Origin: JAGOEF01 sp964511665
Lineage (GTDB): Bacteria; Bacteroidota; Bacteroidia; Bacteroidales; ML635J-15
DNA: 64,000 nucleotides
Assembly (NCBI GenBank): GCA_964511665.1
Contig: CAZEHA010000014.1
Coordinates: 1 to 64,000, forward strand
Direction of reading: 5' to 3'
Below the pieces are notes generated by a model. That model was not told the DNA's origin. It saw only the letters and a list, made by a program, of their open reading frames with translations, and did not search any database. The position numbers and the translations under genes were made by a program. Below are positions 60,975 through 64,000 of the stretch, piece after piece (positions within the stretch are counted from its first letter, which is position 1; each line of letters begins with the position of its first letter).

Positions 60975-61766
60975 TTACACCAACACCCTGTCGATATTCT
61001 CCGGCTTTTTGAAAAGCAACTCAAGTGGTTCAAGAAATAAGTAATGGAACCCTCCTTCAAATAAGTCGATACCATGCTGTTCTTCGAACTCTTTCACAAA
61101 GTCCTGATTGCCTATAGGTAGTGGGTTTTGCATTACATACACTATTTCGAGGTTCACACTTCGCAGTTGTTTTAGTGTTTGGTTAATATTGGCCAACTGA
61201 TAGCAATAATGCTTGTTCATGTTGGCAATAGCACGTTTCATTCCTTTTCGGCGTGCCACCGAGCCGGTAATTTCTTTGGCAAAATAATCTTTAATATATA
61301 AAAGCCCATTGTTCTTAAGAACCTGTGCGGCACCGGTGAGTACTGCATTTTTATCGACAGCATGGCCAAACGATTCGAGCATGAGCACCAAATCGAATGA
61401 TTCGGGTTTAAAATCGCTGCTCAGATTATGAAAATCGCCCCGTAGCACTTCAACTTCACCTTTTAGCGTTTGTTGCTTCAGGTTTTGTCGGGCAATATCG
61501 ATCTGAACCTGTGAGTTGGTGATGGCAACAATTTCGACTTCGTAGTTACGGGCAAAATACAAAGCCGGTCCACAAACACCACAGCCGGCATCCAGAATTC
61601 TCATTCCGTTGGCCATACCCGACTGTTTTGCAATATGCTGCAGTAAAAGCTCGGTATCGGGGGGGCGGTGTGCCTGAATTACATTGCCATATCCGGTTTC
61701 GAGATAATGCTTCGTCCATTCGTTGTAGTAGCGACTCACTGCTTGTATTTTCTTTGACTTCGACAT
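60975..61766 (-). CDS. Class I SAM-dependent methyltransferase in the radical SAM cluster
   Basis: 263 residues from the ATG at 61766 (MSKSKKIQAVSRYYNEWTKHYLETGYGNVIQAHRP); an upstream in-frame start at 61823 adds an unrelated leader. SAM motif I is RILDAGCGVCGPALYFARNY, motif II region SFDLVLMLESFGHAVDK, and motif III VLKNNGLLYIKDYFAK. It resembles small-molecule C/O-methyltransferases of the UbiE/gamma-tocopherol type. It is cotranscribed with the two radical SAM genes (gap 66 bases) and ends 4 bases from the UbiA gene, which hints at a shared pathway for a hydrophobic compound. The substrate is unknown. Confidence 0.85.
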   Translation of the reverse strand: MSKSKKIQAVSRYYNEWTKHYLETGYGNVIQAHRPPDTELLLQHIAKQSGMANGMRILDAGCGVCGPALYFARNYEVEIVAITNSQVQIDIARQNLKQQTLKGEVEVLRGDFHNLSSDFKPESFDLVLMLESFGHAVDKNAVLTGAAQVLKNNGLLYIKDYFAKEITGSVARRKGMKRAIANMNKHYCYQLANINQTLKQLRSVNLEIVYVMQNPLPIGNQDFVKEFEEQHGIDLFEGGFHYLFLEPLELLFKKPENIDRVLV

Positions 61767-61832
61767 AGCAACACATATTTTGAAAAAGCTAAAATACGAG
61801 CATTTATTATGATTACCTAACAACGATAAAAG

Positions 61833-62753
61833 CTATTTCAGGCGCTGATAGTATTTTTCTTCGCAATACACAGCCAATTTAGAAGCCTTTTTTTGAGTAA
61901 CGGCTGCTACTCCGCAATACACGTCGTTACAGTTTTTTGCAATGCAAGGCCTTGAAATAACGCTATACACAAAACTTCCGTCGAAAATATTACCGGTTTT
62001 TTTCTGCAAGCTAGCACAACGCGAGATATCGCCTTTAGGGTTCATAAAAAAATAATGACTGCCCGCTTCACATCTGCGAGCATAAAAATTCAAACGCGAG
62101 AATGCCGACTCTTTCTCGATGTTTTCATCGAGTAAAAAAGGCTCCATTACCTCCCATTGTTCACGGGTGTAGGCTTCGGGGTATTTGAGTTGCTGATGCA
62201 CACCCCGCATGGGGATAACAAAAGTTTCGATTTGTAAGTCTTTCAGCATTTGTAAATCGCCGGCAATTCGCCGAAAACAATCGGGATGTGCTAAATAATT
62301 CACCAGTACAGGAAATCCTTTTTCGATAAGATATTGGCATTTGTTGGTAAAGTCGTTTATGCTAGCGTTCTTTTCGCGCTGTATTGCATGAAACGAAGCA
62401 CTTATAAGAAATATCTGCGAAGGGTTGATGGTATCGGCGAAGTGCATTATTTCGGGTGAACTTAAATTACTGGTTATCTGCAGGTGATGTTTTTGTGTTA
62501 GAGCAGAGCAAACCGCAACAAAATCGGGATATTCGAAAGGTTCGCCTCCGGTAATGAGAATAAGCCATTGTTTGTTGGTTTTTTCGAAGCAACGTGCAAT
62601 TTCGTCTGGCGACAACTTTGCGGCTTGTATTTCTTTATTTACCTGACGATTAACACAATAGCTGCACCCGAAACTACAATGATGGGTTATTTCCCAGTTT
62701 ATTCGGTTTGGGAAGCATCGTAAATCGTATTTCTGCAACAGGTTTATTGGCAT
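61833..62753 (-). CDS. Radical SAM protein with a partial SPASM/twitch-like C-terminus (second of a tandem pair)
   Basis: 306 residues. The radical SAM cluster motif CxxxCxxC is C26-SFG-C30-SY-C33, followed by LILITGGEPFEYPD (the GGEP SAM-binding motif). The C-terminus carries further cysteines: RCEAGSHYFFMNPKGDISRC and RPCIAKNCNDVYCG, consistent with one auxiliary Fe-S cluster. It is clearly homologous along its length to the upstream gene (for example CFEKTNKQWLILITGGEPF against CFNSTGKTWHIIITGGEPF), separated by only 6 bases. Substrate unknown; no precursor peptide gene was found nearby. Confidence 0.88.
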   Translation of the reverse strand: MPINLLQKYDLRCFPNRINWEITHHCSFGCSYCVNRQVNKEIQAAKLSPDEIARCFEKTNKQWLILITGGEPFEYPDFVAVCSALTQKHHLQITSNLSSPEIMHFADTINPSQIFLISASFHAIQREKNASINDFTNKCQYLIEKGFPVLVNYLAHPDCFRRIAGDLQMLKDLQIETFVIPMRGVHQQLKYPEAYTREQWEVMEPFLLDENIEKESAFSRLNFYARRCEAGSHYFFMNPKGDISRCASLQKKTGNIFDGSFVYSVISRPCIAKNCNDVYCGVAAVTQKKASKLAVYCEEKYYQRLK

Positions 62754-62759
62754 GACCGG

Positions 62760-63698
62760 CTATTTTGAGAACCACCCTAACAGCGCTTTCTTTTTGTAAC
62801 TAAACAGCAGGCCCTGATATGGACAGGTGCACTCTTCGCTCACACAAACCCGGTCGCGCGTTGACATGCTGACACTACCATCAAAAAAATTTCCCATAGG
62901 AGTGTGTTCTGTAAGGCAGCGTTCTATGTCTCCATTGGGTTTCATCGAAAGCATACGACGCCCTGTAGCACACCGTTGCCCTTTAAAATTTCTGAATTGC
63001 AAGTACTGCGGCATTTCGATTGAATTACTCATGTAACGCGTAATTATCTCCATCTCTTTCGCGGTATAAGACATCGGGTAAATTTTACCCTGGTATTCAC
63101 CCTCGAACACTTTCGACGACAGACGCTTCAGTCCTTTTGAGAAAAAGAATTCTAAATCGGTTACAAACTGATCAATAGCATTGGGATACACAACATAAGA
63201 GCCCACAATGATAAACCCTCTGTCTTGTAAATACAAAAAATGATCGATATATTCATCAACATTATTTCGCTTTTTCCGCTCCGAATAATGAATACTGGCA
63301 TTAATTGTAAGTACTTTTTCGGGATTAATTCTATCGGCAAATTGTTTAATCAACGGCAACGACAAGTTTGTATTCACCGAGATATAGTGATTCTGCGTAA
63401 GTCGTTCGCAAATCTCGATAATATGTTTGTGCAAAAAAGGCTCTCCTCCGGTAATTATAATATGCCATGTTTTGCCTGTACTGTTAAAACATTGTTCGAT
63501 GTGGGCCGGGGAATATGTATACACATCCTCATCGTCGTTTGTATAATGACCACAGTATGGACAATTAAAATTACAGATATTGTTGATTTGCCAGGTCATC
63601 ATATAATCGTTGTCTCCAAAAAAACAATCGGCTAAGCTTTTAGTATTGCCGGGAGCGTAATTGCGCAGTGCCTCCTGAATATTAGTGAGTGTTTTCAT
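62760..63698 (-). CDS. Radical SAM protein with a partial SPASM/twitch-like C-terminus (first of a tandem pair)
   Basis: 312 residues. C42-NFN-C46-PY-C49 binds the radical SAM cluster and HIIITGGEPFLHKH is the SAM motif. Auxiliary cysteines occur in RCATGRRMLSMKPNGDIERC and VCVSEECTCPYQG. It is paralogous to the gene 6 bases downstream, so the pair arose by tandem duplication. It differs in an N-terminal ~30-residue extension (MKTLTNIQEALRNYAPGNTK). First gene of the radical SAM-radical SAM-methyltransferase unit. Confidence 0.88.
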   Translation of the reverse strand: MKTLTNIQEALRNYAPGNTKSLADCFFGDNDYMMTWQINNICNFNCPYCGHYTNDDEDVYTYSPAHIEQCFNSTGKTWHIIITGGEPFLHKHIIEICERLTQNHYISVNTNLSLPLIKQFADRINPEKVLTINASIHYSERKKRNNVDEYIDHFLYLQDRGFIIVGSYVVYPNAIDQFVTDLEFFFSKGLKRLSSKVFEGEYQGKIYPMSYTAKEMEIITRYMSNSIEMPQYLQFRNFKGQRCATGRRMLSMKPNGDIERCLTEHTPMGNFFDGSVSMSTRDRVCVSEECTCPYQGLLFSYKKKALLGWFSK

Positions 63699-63875
63699 TA
63701 CCTAAAATCAATGGGTAAAGATAAGAAAATAAGTAGTACAATTGGCTTAATACCTTTACAATAAAAGCCTGCATACAATTTGAATAAGCAAGATATCACA
63801 TAAAAACATCTGAAAATAATAGTAACAAGTTTTTGTGTAAACACAAAATTCTTTATTTTTACATAACAATTGACC

Positions 63876-64000
63876 GTGTTATACTACATAAGATTGAGGA
63901 AGATAGTAATACAAACTGTTTGTGCTGTTGCCTTTGTTGTGCTGGCGGCCTTTCTTATTGTATACATTTCTAATATCCGTATCTACGAGCCTTTGAAGTT
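63876..64000 (+). CDS. N-terminal fragment of a membrane or exported protein (partial, 3' end outside window)
   Basis: An open frame from a GTG at 63876 (or the TTG at 63894) runs off the window: LYYIRLRKIVIQTVCAVAFVVLAAFLIVYISNIRIYEPLK. Basic residues are followed by one hydrophobic helix, then polar sequence, so it is an N-terminally anchored or exported protein. It is divergent from the radical SAM genes. A weak promoter (TTTG at 63832, TATTTTTA at 63854) precedes it. Only 41 codons are visible and no family can be named. Confidence 0.45.
   Translation, partial: MLYYIRLRKIVIQTVCAVAFVVLAAFLIVYISNIRIYEPLK

Noticed and set aside
63711..63764. 17-codon frame (MGKDKKISSTIGLIPLQ) as a possible precursor peptide for the radical SAM enzymes
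   Set aside because: Opposite strand, no leader/core pattern, no cysteines, and of a length expected by chance.

Overview
The window is a stretch of chromosome from a member of the Bacteroidota, probably Bacteroidales/Marinilabiliales-like. The evidence is: at least five proteins ending in a type IX secretion (T9SS) C-terminal sorting domain with the YPNP/MPNP motif; a fused DAHP synthase/chorismate mutase; SusCD-free but lipoprotein-rich gene content; the gene order sigma-54 activator - lptE - TPR protein - secG; weak Shine-Dalgarno signals; and TAnnTTTG-type -7 promoter boxes. No prophage, IS element or CRISPR array was seen. It reads as core chromosome with a few accessory cell-surface islands.

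Layout. 0-14 kb: the tail of a T9SS cargo protein, a SufS-like aminotransferase, a membrane/TPR protein, an M23 peptidase overlapping leuS, a secreted alpha/beta hydrolase with a T9SS tail, a CxxS thioredoxin-like protein, two tandem RemB/Wzi-like outer-membrane barrels, and sppA. 14-18.3 kb: the translation block rplM-rpsI-rpsB-tsf, then pyrH-frr, each block ending in a clear hairpin terminator. 18.3-35.9 kb: a C69 dipeptidase; a minus-strand run from a transglutaminase-like protein through two lipoproteins to a thiamine-binding protein and DAHP synthase/chorismate mutase; a TPR-SpoIIE phosphatase divergent from a barrel plus two MORN lipoproteins; a CNT nucleoside transporter with a bifunctional nuclease; and prmC with a lipoprotein. 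35.9-38.6 kb: an island with two T9SS-type proteins bordered and interrupted by palindromic repeats. 38.6-49.1 kb: glgP, dnaE-trxA-sufE-MIP18, an M1 aminopeptidase with a T9SS tail, a 181-bp composite palindromic repeat and an AlkD-like protein. 49.3-55.3 kb: a sigma-54 activator, lptE, a TPR protein, secG, a GT-C-like membrane protein, a GT9 heptosyltransferase, a ten-cysteine mini-protein and tRNA-Cys(GCA). 55.3-64 kb: an ECF sigma factor with a fused anti-sigma/TonB protein, a YhbP-like flavoprotein, an RNA-methyltransferase-like protein, sufS, and a cluster of UbiA prenyltransferase, methyltransferase and two tandem radical SAM enzymes.

The themes are envelope biogenesis (LptE, SecG, GT9, SppA, RemB-like barrels, M23 peptidase), T9SS-exported enzymes, and scattered Fe-S assembly genes (sufS, sufE, MIP18, plus a SufS-like paralogue). 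The items most worth a second look are: the GACGCGAT palindromic repeat family at three sites, one of which supplies a gene's stop codon; two exported proteins whose signal peptides only make sense from a CTG start; the paired radical SAM/methyltransferase/UbiA cluster; the anti-sigma-TonB fusion; and the sigma-54 activator with a degenerate GAFTGA loop.
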